Shown: positions 33,714 through 43,759 of the stretch, piece by piece
Numbering within the stretch: position 1 is the first letter of the stretch
Layout: each line of letters begins with the position of its first letter
Source: Gordonia pseudamarae
GTDB taxonomy: Bacteria > Actinomycetota > Actinomycetes > Mycobacteriales > Mycobacteriaceae
DNA length: 64,000 nucleotides
NCBI RefSeq assembly: GCF_025273675.1
Contig: NZ_CP045809.1
Coordinates: forward strand, 4,030,001 to 4,094,000
Direction of reading: 5' to 3'
The notes under the pieces: model-generated
Told to the model about the DNA's origin: nothing
The model's database searches: none
Seen by the model: only the letters and a program-made list of their open reading frames with translations
Position numbers and translations under genes: made by a program

Positions 33714-33834
33714 TGCTGCCTCCTCGCCGTGCGACGCGCTCGGGTCCCCGGCGGCCACCGGCATACGTCGCCCTAACAATCTGACCAGTCCGGCCGACCA
33801 CACACCAGCGGAACGGCCGGACTCTTTCGAACTC

Positions 33835-33900
33835 CTCAGGGTTGACTTCCCCAGGGTTGACTTCCTCGGGGTCGAACACCTCAGGGTCGAACGCCTCAGG
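33835..33900. repeat. 15-bp tandem repeat between pepD and moaB2
   Basis: Four 15-bp units beginning CTCAGGGT or a close variant (33835, 33850, 33865, 33880) and a partial fifth (33895-33900), just after the pepD stop. Units 1-2 continue TGACTTC, units 3-4 CGAACRC. It lies in the 198-bp gap ahead of moaB2. Confidence 0.9.
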
Positions 33901-33911
33901 CCGGGGCCGGG

Positions 33912-35579
33912 TCAGCCGACCTTCAGATCCTCGAGCGTCACCGTCGCCGTCTTGGTCTGGCCGCCCACCTCGTAGGTGACCTGCACCTGCTCGCCCGGTT
34001 CATGCGAACGTACCGCCGCCACCAGGGCATCACCCGAGGCGATCAGCCGGTCACCGAACTTGGTCACCACTGCGCCCTTCGGGATACCCGCTTTGCCGGC
34101 CGGACCGCCCGCCTGTACATCGCTGAGCAGCGCACCCGTCTGCCCGATGACACCCGCGGTCTGCCGCACCGACACGCCGAGCCCGGCGTGCGTGGCGCTG
34201 CCCGTCTCCTGCAACTGCTTGGCCACCCGGTAGGCCTGATCGATCGGGATGGCGAAACCGAGTCCGATGCTGCCGCTGCCCGCCTCCGAGCTCGAACTGC
34301 CGCCGAGCGTTGCGATCGCCGTATTGATGCCGATGAGCGCACCCCGCGCGTTCACCAGCGCACCGCCGGAGTTACCGGGGTTGATCGCGGCGTCGGTCTG
34401 GATGGCGTCGATCACCGACGTGGTGCCCGACTCACGCGAGGTGGACACCGGGCGGTTGAGCGCCGAGATGATGCCGGTGGTGACGGTGCCCGCAAGACCC
34501 AGCGGCGCGCCGATCGCGATCACGTCCTGGCCGACGGCCAGATTCTTGGAGGTACCCACCGAGATGGGCGTCAAGCCGGTCTTGTCGGCCTTGAGGACGG
34601 CGATATCGGAGATCGAGTCGGTGCCCAGCACCTTGGCGCGCGCCGACGTGCCGTCGGAGAAATTGACCTGCACGGCGTCGGCGGGCGTGCCGGTGAGGCT
34701 GACCACGTGGTTGTTGGTCATGATCACACCGTCGGCCGAGAGCACCACACCCGAACCCTCACCCTGCTGGTTGCCCACCACCACATCGATCGACACGACC
34801 GACGGCAGCACCCGGGACGCCACGTCCTGGACCGACCCCTTCGGTGCGTCGACCTGCTGGGTGGCCTGACTGTTCGGGTCGCCGCCGAGCGGTCCGGAGC
34901 CGGTGGCCGATGTCACGGACGTCGCGTCGTCGTCACCGATGTTGGCGCCCACGACCCCGCCGACACCACCGGCAACCAGCGCGAGGGTCACCACCCCCGC
35001 GGCCGCCAGCGCTTTGCGCCCGCCCTTCTTCTTGGGCGGCTGCCCGGCCTCGGGCTCAGTATCGAACGGCGAGGACGGCCCTGATCCCGGACCTGCTGCC
35101 GCGAACCCCTGGTTCCCGTAGCTCTGCGCACCGAACGGCTGTGGACCGTAGCCGTACTGGCCAGAACCCGGCTGGCCCGAAACCGGCTGGCCGGTCACCT
35201 GCTGGGTCGCGCCGTAGGGCGAATAGCCGGCGGGCGGGAATGAACTGCCATACGGCGACTGCTCACCGCCGCCCGGACCCTGCTGCCCCGGGGACGGCGA
35301 ATCCGAAGACTGTTGTCCCGCAGCAGGATCAGCCCACTGCGACTGTGCCGGGATCGAACCCGTGCCGTACTGCCCGGCAAAAGGATTGGGCACCGCCTTC
35401 GTCGGCTGTTCCCCGAACCCGGCCGATTCCGGCGTCGTCGCGCCGTCACGGCCGATCCGGGTGGTGGCCGAATCCGGGTCTGCGGGACCGCGGGAGCCCG
35501 AACCGTCACCGCTGCCACCGCCGGCCGCGCCGTGGTCGCCGTATCCGGGAAAGCCGCCCTGCGAGCCGCCACCGGTCAT
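33912..35579 (-). CDS. pepD: HtrA-family serine protease PepD
   Basis: A 555-residue membrane-anchored protease. Residues 1-185 are a Gly/Pro/Gln/Tyr-rich cytoplasmic stretch; one membrane helix follows (RKALAAAGVVTLALVAGGVG, about 188-210). The trypsin-like domain has the triad His 291 (TNNHVVS), Asp 325 (SDIAVLK) and Ser 404 (NPGNSGGAL). A C-terminal PDZ domain (about 455-545) begins near LGVSVRQTAG. It degrades misfolded proteins outside the membrane and takes part in envelope-stress control with MprAB and SigE in mycobacteria. Confidence 0.95.
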   Translation of the reverse strand: MTGGGSQGGFPGYGDHGAAGGGSGDGSGSRGPADPDSATTRIGRDGATTPESAGFGEQPTKAVPNPFAGQYGTGSIPAQSQWADPAAGQQSSDSPSPGQQGPGGGEQSPYGSSFPPAGYSPYGATQQVTGQPVSGQPGSGQYGYGPQPFGAQSYGNQGFAAAGPGSGPSSPFDTEPEAGQPPKKKGGRKALAAAGVVTLALVAGGVGGVVGANIGDDDATSVTSATGSGPLGGDPNSQATQQVDAPKGSVQDVASRVLPSVVSIDVVVGNQQGEGSGVVLSADGVIMTNNHVVSLTGTPADAVQVNFSDGTSARAKVLGTDSISDIAVLKADKTGLTPISVGTSKNLAVGQDVIAIGAPLGLAGTVTTGIISALNRPVSTSRESGTTSVIDAIQTDAAINPGNSGGALVNARGALIGINTAIATLGGSSSSEAGSGSIGLGFAIPIDQAYRVAKQLQETGSATHAGLGVSVRQTAGVIGQTGALLSDVQAGGPAGKAGIPKGAVVTKFGDRLIASGDALVAAVRSHEPGEQVQVTYEVGGQTKTATVTLEDLKVG

Positions 35580-35863
35580 CTCGTTCTCCTCATCCGCTCC
35601 ACGAGCGCACCGGGCTTGGTGCCCCGGCGGCCGTGCCGACTTGTGGGTTCACCGGGCCTGTGCGGACCGGCTGATTCAATTGTTGTTGGTATCGACTCTA
35701 TGTGTACCGCCACAGTCTTTTGCGGTACTGACGTCAACCTGGGGCACGGCTATGAACTTCCCGGCACTTTCCGGCACCGGCGACCCGGCACATCGCCGGC
35801 CGTCCGTTCGCAGCCGGACGGACCGAGCCACCCCGACGGCCGTTGCGCCGGCCGCACCTGATC

Positions 35864-37318
35864 CTACTGACGAACGACGCGCGGGGTTGGTTCCATCGCC
35901 ACGGGATGACCGGGCAACGTCATCCTGATCAGTGCCCCGCCCGCATCGGACTGCTCGGCCGAGATCGTGCCGCCGTGCCGCAACACCACCTGCCGCACAA
36001 TCGCCAGACCCAGCCCCGACCCCGGCATCGACCGGGCCTCCGCCGACCGGTAGAACCGCTCGAACACCAGTTCCCGATCCTCGGCCGGAATACCCGGACC
36101 CGAATCGGCCACCGTCAGCTCGACCGTCGTCGGACCCACCTGGTCGAGGGTCACCTCCACCGCATGACCGCGCGGACTCCACTTGGCGGCGTTGTCGAGG
36201 ATGTTGAGAATGGCCCGGCTCAACCCGTGCTCCTCACCGAACACGAACCACGGCACCAGCGTCGTGGTGAACTCGACGTCCGTACGGCGCCTACGCGCCC
36301 GCTCCAGCGCCCGCTCGGTGATCTCCACCAGGTCGAGTTCCTCGAGGATCACGTGCTGGGCGTCCTCACGCGCCAGATCCACCAGATCGCCCACCAGCGT
36401 CGACAATTCCTCGATCTGCGCCAGCACATCCGAACGCAGCTCGATCATGTCCGAGGCGTCCATCACCGGAGCTCCGGGCGCACTCGCCGCCATCAGCAAC
36501 TCCAGGTTGGTGCGCAACGAGGTCAGCGGCGTCTTTAATTCGTGTCCGGCGTCGGCAACCAGTCGCGACTGCCTGTCGCGAGATTCGGCGAGCGCCGCCA
36601 GCATCGTGTTGAAACTCTCCGTCAACCGCGCCAGCTCATCCTTGCCGGTCACCGGGATCGGCGTGAGGTCCTGCGTCTTGGCCACCCGTTCGGTGGCGCT
36701 GGTGAGCCTGGCCACCGGCCGCAACCCGGCCCGCGCCACCGCGGTACCGGCAAGAGCGGCAAAGGCCACACCACCGCCGCCCACCACCAGCAGTACCCAG
36801 GCCAGCCGTTTGAGCACCCGATCGGTGTGCAGCAGACTCTCCGCCAGGATCACCGTGCTGCCGTTGGGCAGTTTGCGGGCCAGCACCCGTTTGCCCTCGA
36901 CCGTGCGCACGCTCTGCACCGACCGCGCCGACTCCGGGGTGTCCATGATGGCCCGCTCACGGGCACCGACCGGCACATCACCGATCTGCAACGCCAGCCC
37001 GCCGACCGACACCATCATCACCGAGATGCTCGTGGAGAACACCGTGCCCTGCAGCAACGCCTCCGGTTGCCGCTGCAGTAGCGACACGCTCGCCATCGCC
37101 GTCAGACCGTCGGCCCGCGACTCCAACTGCTTGTCGATGTCCGCGTACATCGCCCGGTGCACCGTGAAATAGGCCGCCGCCGCCATCAGGCTCACCGACA
37201 CGAGCACCACCGTCGCCGACAGCACGGTGACGCGGCTGCGCAACGACACCGACCTCGTCAGCGGTGTCGGCGCACGCATCTCCCGGGGCCGGGCGCTCTG
37301 CGCCCGCAACTGCATCAT
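35864..37318 (-). CDS. mprB: Sensor histidine kinase MprB
   Basis: A 484-residue two-component sensor. Two membrane helices (VTVLSATVVLVSVSLMAAAAY near 30-50; VLLVVGGGGVAFAALAGTAV near 177-197) flank an extracytoplasmic domain of about 125 residues. HAMP follows, then the phospho-accepting H box DAGHELKTPLTS with His 259, the N box ILDNAAKWSP and G boxes DSGPGIPAED and GSGLGLAIV. It closely recalls M. tuberculosis MprB. Senses envelope stress and phosphorylates MprA. Separated from mprA by 180 bp of repeat DNA, unlike the usual tight coupling. Confidence 0.95.
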   Translation of the reverse strand: MMQLRAQSARPREMRAPTPLTRSVSLRSRVTVLSATVVLVSVSLMAAAAYFTVHRAMYADIDKQLESRADGLTAMASVSLLQRQPEALLQGTVFSTSISVMMVSVGGLALQIGDVPVGARERAIMDTPESARSVQSVRTVEGKRVLARKLPNGSTVILAESLLHTDRVLKRLAWVLLVVGGGGVAFAALAGTAVARAGLRPVARLTSATERVAKTQDLTPIPVTGKDELARLTESFNTMLAALAESRDRQSRLVADAGHELKTPLTSLRTNLELLMAASAPGAPVMDASDMIELRSDVLAQIEELSTLVGDLVDLAREDAQHVILEELDLVEITERALERARRRRTDVEFTTTLVPWFVFGEEHGLSRAILNILDNAAKWSPRGHAVEVTLDQVGPTTVELTVADSGPGIPAEDRELVFERFYRSAEARSMPGSGLGLAIVRQVVLRHGGTISAEQSDAGGALIRMTLPGHPVAMEPTPRVVRQ

Positions 37319-37339
37319 GAATCAGCTCCCTCGTCCCAT

Positions 37340-37500
37340 CGCTGCTTGAGGTGCGCGGAGTGGCCGGGCGAGGAGCCTCGGAACCCCGTGAGGCTGAGAC
37401 GACAACGTCTGCTCACCGGGTTTCGAGGCTCGCAAGCTCGCACCTCAACCGACAGGGACGTTGCGCACGCTGGCACCTCAACCGACGGGGAGGTTGTGAT
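37340..37500. repeat. Dispersed repeat cluster between mprA and mprB
   Basis: Several elements: CGAGGAGCCTCGGAACC (37368-37384), GAGACGACAACGTCTGCTCACC, GGTTTCGAGGCTCGCAAGC (37419-37437) and two CACCTCAACCG boxes (37440-37450, 37472-37482). They fill the gap between the response regulator and kinase genes. Confidence 0.75.
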
Positions 37501-38186
37501 CACGGTGGGGTCTCGCGCAGGACGTATCCGACGCCGCGCACGGTGTGGATCAGCCGCGGCTCACCGTCGGCCTCGGTCTTGCGGCGCAGGTAGCCCACGT
37601 ACACCTCCAGCGCGTTGCCCGACGTCGGGAAGTCATAGCCCCACACCTCCTCGAGGATGCGGCTGCGTGAGAGCACCCGGCGTGGATTGGCCATCAGCAT
37701 CTCCAGCAGCGCGAACTCGGTGCGGGTCAGGCTGATGGAGCGCTCCCCGCGCGTCACATCCCGCGTCACCGGGTCCAGGGTGAGATCGGAGAACGTCATC
37801 GCCTCCGACTCCTCCTCACCGACGGCCGACGACCGGCGCAGCAAAGCCCGCAGCCGGGCCAGCAGTTCTTCGAGCGCGAACGGCTTGGGCAGGTAGTCGT
37901 CGGCGCCGGCGTCGAGCCCCGACACCCGCTCGGACACGGTGTCGCGGGCGGTGAGCACCAGGATCGGCAGGTCGTCGCCGGCCGAACGCAGCCGTCGGCA
38001 CACCTCCAGCCCGTCCAACCGCGGCATCATCACATCGAGAATCGCCAGGTCGGGCCGGTCGGCGAGGATCTTCTCCAACGCCTCCAGACCGTCGCCGGCC
38101 GTGTCGACGGTGTACCCGTTGAACGTCAGTGACCGTCGCAACGACTCGCGTACCGCACGATCATCGTCGACCACCAGAATTCGCAT
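37500..38186 (-). CDS. mprA: Response regulator MprA
   Basis: A 228-residue OmpR-class regulator. The start [20 protein letters not shown] at ATG 38186 gives the normal length. The receiver has Asp 7-9, phosphorylation site Asp 51 (AILDVMMP) and Lys in LPKPF. The winged-helix domain occupies residues about 130-225 ([32 protein letters not shown] and [11 protein letters not shown]). Controls stress genes including pepD and sigma factors in mycobacteria. Divergent from the nitrate reductase gene with 154 bp between. Confidence 0.96.
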   Translation of the reverse strand: MRILVVDDDRAVRESLRRSLTFNGYTVDTAGDGLEALEKILADRPDLAILDVMMPRLDGLEVCRRLRSAGDDLPILVLTARDTVSERVSGLDAGADDYLPKPFALEELLARLRALLRRSSAVGEEESEAMTFSDLTLDPVTRDVTRGERSISLTRTEFALLEMLMANPRRVLSRSRILEEVWGYDFPTSGNALEVYVGYLRRKTEADGEPRLIHTVRGVGYVLRETPP

Positions 38187-38340
38187 ACATACAGTCTTAA
38201 TGACCACGACTGTGAACGGGCTGAGACACGCACATTCGCTGGTGACGCCCACCGGTACCGCATCCATCACAATCGCGATCAGGGCTGTGAGATCTGGTTG
38301 ACGGTCGCGTAACCGACACAGCGCCGACGGGAAACATGAC

Positions 38341-41300
38341 GTGGCGACCCTGGAGCGCGTGACCACCACGACCGTGTCCTCGCTGTGCGCCTATTGCGGT
38401 GTCGGCTGCGGCGTGGACTTCACCGTCGACGGTGACGCGAAGGTCACCAAATCGGCCGGCCGCAAGAATCACCCCACCAACTTCGGGCGGCTGTGCACCA
38501 AAGGCTCCACGACCGCCGACATGCTGAACGCGGGTGGACGCCTGACCACAGCCCAGGTGCGGCCCACACGCGGAGACGAACCCACCGCCATCGACGTCGA
38601 CATCGCCATCACCCACACCGCCCGGCGCCTGCGCGCCATCATCGACGAACACGGACCCGACGCCGTCGCGCTGTACGTGTCGGGGCAGATGTCGCTGGAA
38701 GCGCAGTACCTGTCCAATAAGCTCACCAAAGGGTTCATCGGCACCAATCAGATCGAGTCCAACTCGCGGCTGTGCATGGCCAGCGCGGGCACCGGCTACA
38801 AACAGACGTTCGGCTCCGACGCCCCGCCCGGTTCGTATCAGGACTTCGACCACGCCGACGTGTTCTTCGTCATCGGCGCCAACATGGCCGACTGCCACCC
38901 GATCCTGTTCCTGCGCATGATGGATCGGGTCAAAGCGGGGGCCAAGCTGATCGTGGTCGATCCACGGCGCAACACCACCGCCGAGAAGGCGGACCTGTTT
39001 CTGCAGGTCAAGGGCGGCACCGACCTCGCCCTGCTGAACGGTCTGCTGCACCTGATCATCGAGAACGGGCACACCGACCCCGAATTCATCGCCGACTTCA
39101 CCGACGGTTTCGAGCAGATGCCCGAATTCGCCGCCCAGTATCCGCCGGATGTGGTCGCGCAGACCTGCGGGATCGACGCCGACGACCTACGGCGGGCCGC
39201 CGAGCTCATCGGCACCGCCGAGAACTGGATGTCCTGCTGGACAATGGGTCTGAACCAGTCCACGCACGGCACCTGGAACACCAACGCGCTGCTCAACCTG
39301 CACATGGCCACCGGGGCCCTGTGCCGCACGGGCAGCGGACCGTTCTCCCTCACCGGCCAGCCCAATGCGATGGGCGGCCGCGAAATGGGTTACATGGGAC
39401 CGGGATTGCCCGGTCAGCGGGCCGTCCTGTCCGACGACGACCGCGCCTTCTGCGAAAACATCTGGGGTGTACCGGAAGGCACCCTGCACACCCGGCTCGG
39501 CGGCGGCACCATCGACATGTACGCCAAGATGGCCGCGGGCGACATCAAGGCATGCTGGATCATCTGCACCAATCCCGTTGCGTCCGTCGCCAACCGGAAA
39601 ACCGTCATCGAGGGACTCGAACGTGCCGAGCTGGTGATCGTGCAGGAGACGTTCGTCGACATGGAGACCAGCGCCTACGCCGATGTCGTGCTGCCCGCCT
39701 CCCTGTGGAGTGAATCGACAGGCGTGTTCATCAATTCCGAACGCAACCTGACGCTGTTCGAGCCTGCGCTGCGTGCACCCGGTCAGGCCATCCCCGACTG
39801 GCAGATCATCGCCCGCGTCGCCTGCGAGATGGGTTACGCCGACGCGTTCACCTACGCCGACGCCGAGGAGATCTTCGAGGAGATCAAGCAATTCCATAAT
39901 CCGCGAACAGGTTACGACATTCGCGGGGTCACCTACGACCGGCTGCGCAAGACCCCGATGCAGTGGCCGTGCCCACCGCCGTCGGAAGAACGGCCCGACC
40001 CCACCGCCGACGGTGCCCGCAACCCCATCCGGTACCTCAACGACGGCATCAGCCAAAGCCTGTTCACCGCACCGGACGGCAGCATTCCGCGGCTCGCGTT
40101 CGCCACCCCGAACCGCCGGGCCCAGTTCTTCGCCCGGCCGCACATGGATCCGTTCGAAATGCCGGACGACGACTATCCGATCCTGCTCAACACCGGCCGG
40201 CTGGCGCACCAGTGGCACACCATGACCAAGACGGGCCGCGTCGCCAAACTCACCAAGCTCAATCCGGGGCCGTTCATCGAAATCCATCCCGATGACGCCG
40301 GACGTTTCGGCATCAGCGAGGGCGATCCGGTGGAGGTGGCCTCCCGCCGGGGCCGGGCGGTGCTGCCCGCGTCCGTGTCCGACCGGGTGCGACCGGGCAA
40401 CTGTTTCGCGCCCTTCCACTGGAACGACTCGTTCGGCGAGCACCTCGCCATCAACGCCGTCACCTCCGACGCCATCGACCCGGCCTCCCAGCAACCCGAG
40501 TTCAAGGTGTGCGCGGTCACCCTCACCAAGGTGAAGATCCCCGCCGTCTCCGCCAAGCCGGATGCGGAGCCGACAGCGGCGGAGACAACGGCGGGTGCGG
40601 AGACAACCGAGAAATGGAGACCAGAATTGCTCACCCTCCTCGCCCAGTCGCTCGGGGTCACCGGGATCGCCGCACCCGAACCCAACGATGCCGAGCGCAT
40701 CTATCTCGCCGGACTCGTCGCCGGCCTGCAGGCGAATCCGGCGGGTGTTCCCACGATTCCGCCGGACGCCCCGCTGCGTCCCGAGATCCGCAACTGGGTG
40801 GCGGGTCTGCTGTCAGGAATGTTCGCCCGCAGCCACATCGTCGGCGCGGCCGCTGCACTGCCCGCCGGTTCCGCCGGTATCACGGCGGCCGCACCGGGCG
40901 AAGTCATCATCGACGCCGAGACCACCGCCGAGGCGGCGGTACAGACCGTCACCGTCATCTGGGCCTCGCAAACGGGAAACACCGAAGAGTTTGTCGGTGA
41001 GTGTGTTGCGCGACTGAAGGATTCGGGACGCGAGGTGATCTCGTCCGCGATGGACGACGTCGATGTCACAGCCCTCACCGGCACAGTGCTGGTACTCACG
41101 GCCACCACCGGCGACGGCGACCCGCCGGACAACGGCAGCTCCTTCTGGGATGCGCTGTCCGCCGACTCGGCGCCGAGCCTGGCCGGCGTGAACTACGCCG
41201 TGCTGGGTTTCGGCGACTCCAACTACGACGACTTCTGCGGCCACGCCCGCAACCTCGACGAACGGATCGGTGCACTCGGCGGCACCCGCATCGCCGACCG

Positions 41301-43056
41301 GGCCAGTTGCGAACCCGACTACGGCGACACCGCACGGGCCTGGCTCGACACCGTTCTCACCGCCCTGAGCAGCACCCCCACCGCGGACACCGCCGAATCC
41401 CCCGCCGAGAAGGTCACCGTCACCTGGGCCTCACAGACCGGCACCGCCGAGGAATTCGCCGAACAGTGCATCGCCCGGCTCAAGGAGTCAGGCCGCGAGG
41501 TGGTTGCCCGCGCGATGGACGAACTCGACATCAACGACCTCACCGGCACCACCCTGTTCCTGTCCTCGACCACCGGCGACGGTGACCCGCCGGACAACGG
41601 CAGTTCGTTCTGGGACGCCTTGTCCGCCGATTCCGCGCCCGACCTGTCGGGAGTCAACTTCTCGGTGCTGGCATTCGGCGACTCCAGCTACGACGACTTC
41701 TGCGGCCACGGCCGCAAACTCGACGAACGGATCGGTGCACTCGGCGGCACCCGCATCGCCGACCGGGCCGATTGCGAACCCGACTACGAAGACACCGCGG
41801 GCGGGTGGCTCGACAAGATCGTCACAGCGATGAGTCACCGTCAGGCGCCCGACAGTTCGACCGGCACGCCCGACGACCGGGTGGTGGTGGTCAGCGAACC
41901 CGCCGATTCGTCGGCCGCACCGTCGATCAGGACCGGCACCTTCTCCCGGAAGAAGCCGTTCGTCACCACTCTGACCCGCAATCACCGGCTCAACGCCGAC
42001 GGGTCGGCGAAAGATGTCCGCAACCTCGCCTTCCACCTGCCCTCCGACATCCTGCCGTACACCGCGGGTGACGCACTCGGGGTGTGGCCACTCAACAGTC
42101 ACCCGCTGATCGACGAATGGCTCGCCGTCACCGGACTGGACGAGAACACCCGGGTCAATGTGTGGGGCGACGACATGACATTCCGCCGGGCGCTGCGCGA
42201 ACGCCTCGAATTCGCCAAGATATCGGCGGATTTCGTACGGTTCGTGGCCGAGCGCAACGGTTCCGACGACTTGCACAACCTGGCCACGCCGGGCAACAAG
42301 CAGGCACTGGGCGAGTGGGCGTGGGGACGGCAACCGGTGGACGTGCTGGCCGAGTACCCGGTCACCGCTTCGGCCGAGGAGTGGGTGGAGGTGTTCAAAT
42401 CGTTGACACCGCGCCAGTATTCGATCTCGTCGAGTCCCCGGGAAAAGCCCGACGAGGTGCAGTTGACGGTGTCGACCGTGCGCTATAACCGGTTCGGGGT
42501 ACCCCGGGGCGGTGTGTGCTCGACGTTCCTCGCCGACCACGCCGACGACGACCAGGACATCGGCGTGTTCGTCACCCACGCAGCGAATTTCGGACCGCCC
42601 GCCGACCCGGACGCACCGATGATCATGATCGGCCCCGGCACCGGCATCGCCCCGTTCCGTGGATTCCTCCACGAACGGCAGGCCCTCGGCCACGAAGGCC
42701 ACAATTGGCTGTTCTTCGGAGAACAGTACTCGGCCACCGACTTCTACTACCGCGACGAACTCACCTCGATGCTGTCCGACGGCCTGCTCACCCGGCTCGA
42801 CGTCGCCTTCTCCCGCGACCAGGACCGCAAGATCTACGTCCAGGACCGCATGCGGGAGCAGGGCGCCGAGCTATACCGCTGGCTCCACGACGGCGCCCAC
42901 GTATACGTCTGCGGCGACGCCTCCCGCATGGCCAAGGACGTCGACCGTACCCTCAAGGGCATCGTCGCCCAGCACGGCAAACTCTCCCCCAAGAGCGCCG
43001 AGGCCTACGTCAAGGCCCTTGCCGCCGAGAAGCGCTACGTCCGCGACGTCTACTGA
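38341..43056 (+). CDS. nasC: Assimilatory nitrate reductase fused to CysJ-like flavoprotein with two flavodoxin domains
   Basis: A 1571-residue fusion; GTG start. Residues 1-730: molybdopterin nitrate reductase with Cys16, Cys19, Cys23 and Cys52 for a [4Fe-4S] cluster and [14 protein letters not shown] in the C-terminal dinucleotide-binding domain. Linker about 735-865. Then two flavodoxin domains: 870-1005 and 1025-1160. The C-terminal reductase carries RQYSISSSP (FAD) and [13 protein letters not shown] (NADPH), ending RYVRDVY as in sulfite reductase CysJ. NADPH electrons pass via FAD and FMN to the Mo centre in one polypeptide. Actinobacterial fusions usually have one flavodoxin; here it is tandemly duplicated with a 465-bp period. 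It works with nirBD on the opposite strand. Confidence 0.95.
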   Translation: MATLERVTTTTVSSLCAYCGVGCGVDFTVDGDAKVTKSAGRKNHPTNFGRLCTKGSTTADMLNAGGRLTTAQVRPTRGDEPTAIDVDIAITHTARRLRAIIDEHGPDAVALYVSGQMSLEAQYLSNKLTKGFIGTNQIESNSRLCMASAGTGYKQTFGSDAPPGSYQDFDHADVFFVIGANMADCHPILFLRMMDRVKAGAKLIVVDPRRNTTAEKADLFLQVKGGTDLALLNGLLHLIIENGHTDPEFIADFTDGFEQMPEFAAQYPPDVVAQTCGIDADDLRRAAELIGTAENWMSCWTMGLNQSTHGTWNTNALLNLHMATGALCRTGSGPFSLTGQPNAMGGREMGYMGPGLPGQRAVLSDDDRAFCENIWGVPEGTLHTRLGGGTIDMYAKMAAGDIKACWIICTNPVASVANRKTVIEGLERAELVIVQETFVDMETSAYADVVLPASLWSESTGVFINSERNLTLFEPALRAPGQAIPDWQIIARVACEMGYADAFTYADAEEIFEEIKQFHNPRTGYDIRGVTYDRLRKTPMQWPCPPPSEERPDPTADGARNPIRYLNDGISQSLFTAPDGSIPRLAFATPNRRAQFFARPHMDPFEMPDDDYPILLNTGRLAHQWHTMTKTGRVAKLTKLNPGPFIEIHPDDAGRFGISEGDPVEVASRRGRAVLPASVSDRVRPGNCFAPFHWNDSFGEHLAINAVTSDAIDPASQQPEFKVCAVTLTKVKIPAVSAKPDAEPTAAETTAGAETTEKWRPELLTLLAQSLGVTGIAAPEPNDAERIYLAGLVAGLQANPAGVPTIPPDAPLRPEIRNWVAGLLSGMFARSHIVGAAAALPAGSAGITAAAPGEVIIDAETTAEAAVQTVTVIWASQTGNTEEFVGECVARLKDSGREVISSAMDDVDVTALTGTVLVLTATTGDGDPPDNGSSFWDALSADSAPSLAGVNYAVLGFGDSNYDDFCGHARNLDERIGALGGTRIADRASCEPDYGDTARAWLDTVLTALSSTPTADTAESPAEKVTVTWASQTGTAEEFAEQCIARLKESGREVVARAMDELDINDLTGTTLFLSSTTGDGDPPDNGSSFWDALSADSAPDLSGVNFSVLAFGDSSYDDFCGHGRKLDERIGALGGTRIADRADCEPDYEDTAGGWLDKIVTAMSHRQAPDSSTGTPDDRVVVVSEPADSSAAPSIRTGTFSRKKPFVTTLTRNHRLNADGSAKDVRNLAFHLPSDILPYTAGDALGVWPLNSHPLIDEWLAVTGLDENTRVNVWGDDMTFRRALRERLEFAKISADFVRFVAERNGSDDLHNLATPGNKQALGEWAWGRQPVDVLAEYPVTASAEEWVEVFKSLTPRQYSISSSPREKPDEVQLTVSTVRYNRFGVPRGGVCSTFLADHADDDQDIGVFVTHAANFGPPADPDAPMIMIGPGTGIAPFRGFLHERQALGHEGHNWLFFGEQYSATDFYYRDELTSMLSDGLLTRLDVAFSRDQDRKIYVQDRMREQGAELYRWLHDGAHVYVCGDASRMAKDVDRTLKGIVAQHGKLSPKSAEAYVKALAAEKRYVRDVY
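40948..41836 (+). repeat. Tandem duplication of the flavodoxin domain
   Basis: Copy 1 (40948-41373) and copy 2 (41413-41836) start 465 bp apart. Long stretches are almost base-identical, for example the GAACGGATCGGTGCACTCGG region; others differ mainly at third positions. Both copies keep the FMN loop [19 protein letters not shown] and the FGDS motifs. Confidence 0.95.
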
Positions 43057-43084
43057 CCGGCACCTCACGCCCCACCGCCACCTG

Positions 43085-43215
43085 AGCCGCGACCGAAACC
43101 CCATCCGCCGGCCGAGGAGCGACGAGCCCCCAACCGCCGGTTGAGGCGCGACGAGCCGCCAGGCGCCGGTTGAGGTGCGACGAGCCGCCAGGCGAGGAGC
43201 CTCGAAACCCCCGGT
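43085..43215. repeat. Dispersed repeat cluster after the nitrate reductase gene
   Basis: GCCGGTTGAGG units at about 43135 and 43162, with CGACGAGCCGCCAGGCG twice and GAGGAGCCTCGAAACCC (43195-43211). Same family as at 23361, 37340, 59165 and 61380. It lies between the convergent nitrate reductase and nirD genes. Confidence 0.8.
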
Positions 43216-43231
43216 GACCACCCCGCCCAGA

Positions 43232-43348
43232 TCACGGCAACAGCGCGGGATGATAGGCGGCCAAAACCATGAGGCCACAGCTCGATGCGATCACGACGAC
43301 GCGGTGCGCAATCTGGAACGCCGGCGAGGACAACAGTTCGTAGTACAT
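43232..43348 (-). CDS. Possible 38-residue hydrophobic peptide after nirD
   Basis: Frame from ATG 43348 to TGA 43232. It begins MYYELLSSPAFQIAHRVVV and continues as one hydrophobic helix. There is no ribosome binding site, and the frame continues in phase upstream to the nirD stop, so it could be a decayed extension or chance. Kept as a weak candidate only. Confidence 0.25.
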   Translation of the reverse strand: MYYELLSSPAFQIAHRVVVIASSCGLMVLAAYHPALLP

Positions 43349-43423
43349 GCCGAAAGGATGCGTCCGGGCCCTTGGAACCGGCTTGGCACCGACTTGGGAA
43401 TCCCGAACACCCCGGCCGGGAAC

Positions 43424-43759
43424 TCAGTCCGGGTCGATGACGACGACGATGTTCCCGGCCTCGTCGGAGATCCGGTAGGTGTGGACCGCACCGATCCCGG
43501 CGGTGGTGCAGCCGCCGTCGGAGAAGCGGAAAGCGTACTGGTGCAACGGGCACACGACGACACCCAGATCGGACTGGCCGTCGGCGAGTGGGCCGCCCTT
43601 ATGCGGGCAGGCCGCGTCGGTGGCGCGCAGAGTGCCGTCGGAGAGCCGGAACACGGCGATCTGCCGGTCACCGACCGCGTACGCCCGGCCCTCCCCCAGT
43701 TGGACATCGGACATCGGTCCGAGCACCACCGCGGTACCCGACGTTGTGTCGACACTCAT
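43424..43759 (-). CDS. nirD: Nitrite reductase small subunit NirD
   Basis: A 111-residue Rieske-fold protein. Unlike some NirD proteins, it keeps the full ligand set: Cys51/His53 in ACPHKGGPL and Cys70/His73 in CPLHQYAF, so a [2Fe-2S] cluster is expected. Partner of NirB in NADH-dependent reduction of nitrite to ammonium. Start overlaps nirB stop by 4 bases. Confidence 0.96.
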   Translation of the reverse strand: MSVDTTSGTAVVLGPMSDVQLGEGRAYAVGDRQIAVFRLSDGTLRATDAACPHKGGPLADGQSDLGVVVCPLHQYAFRFSDGGCTTAGIGAVHTYRISDEAGNIVVVIDPD

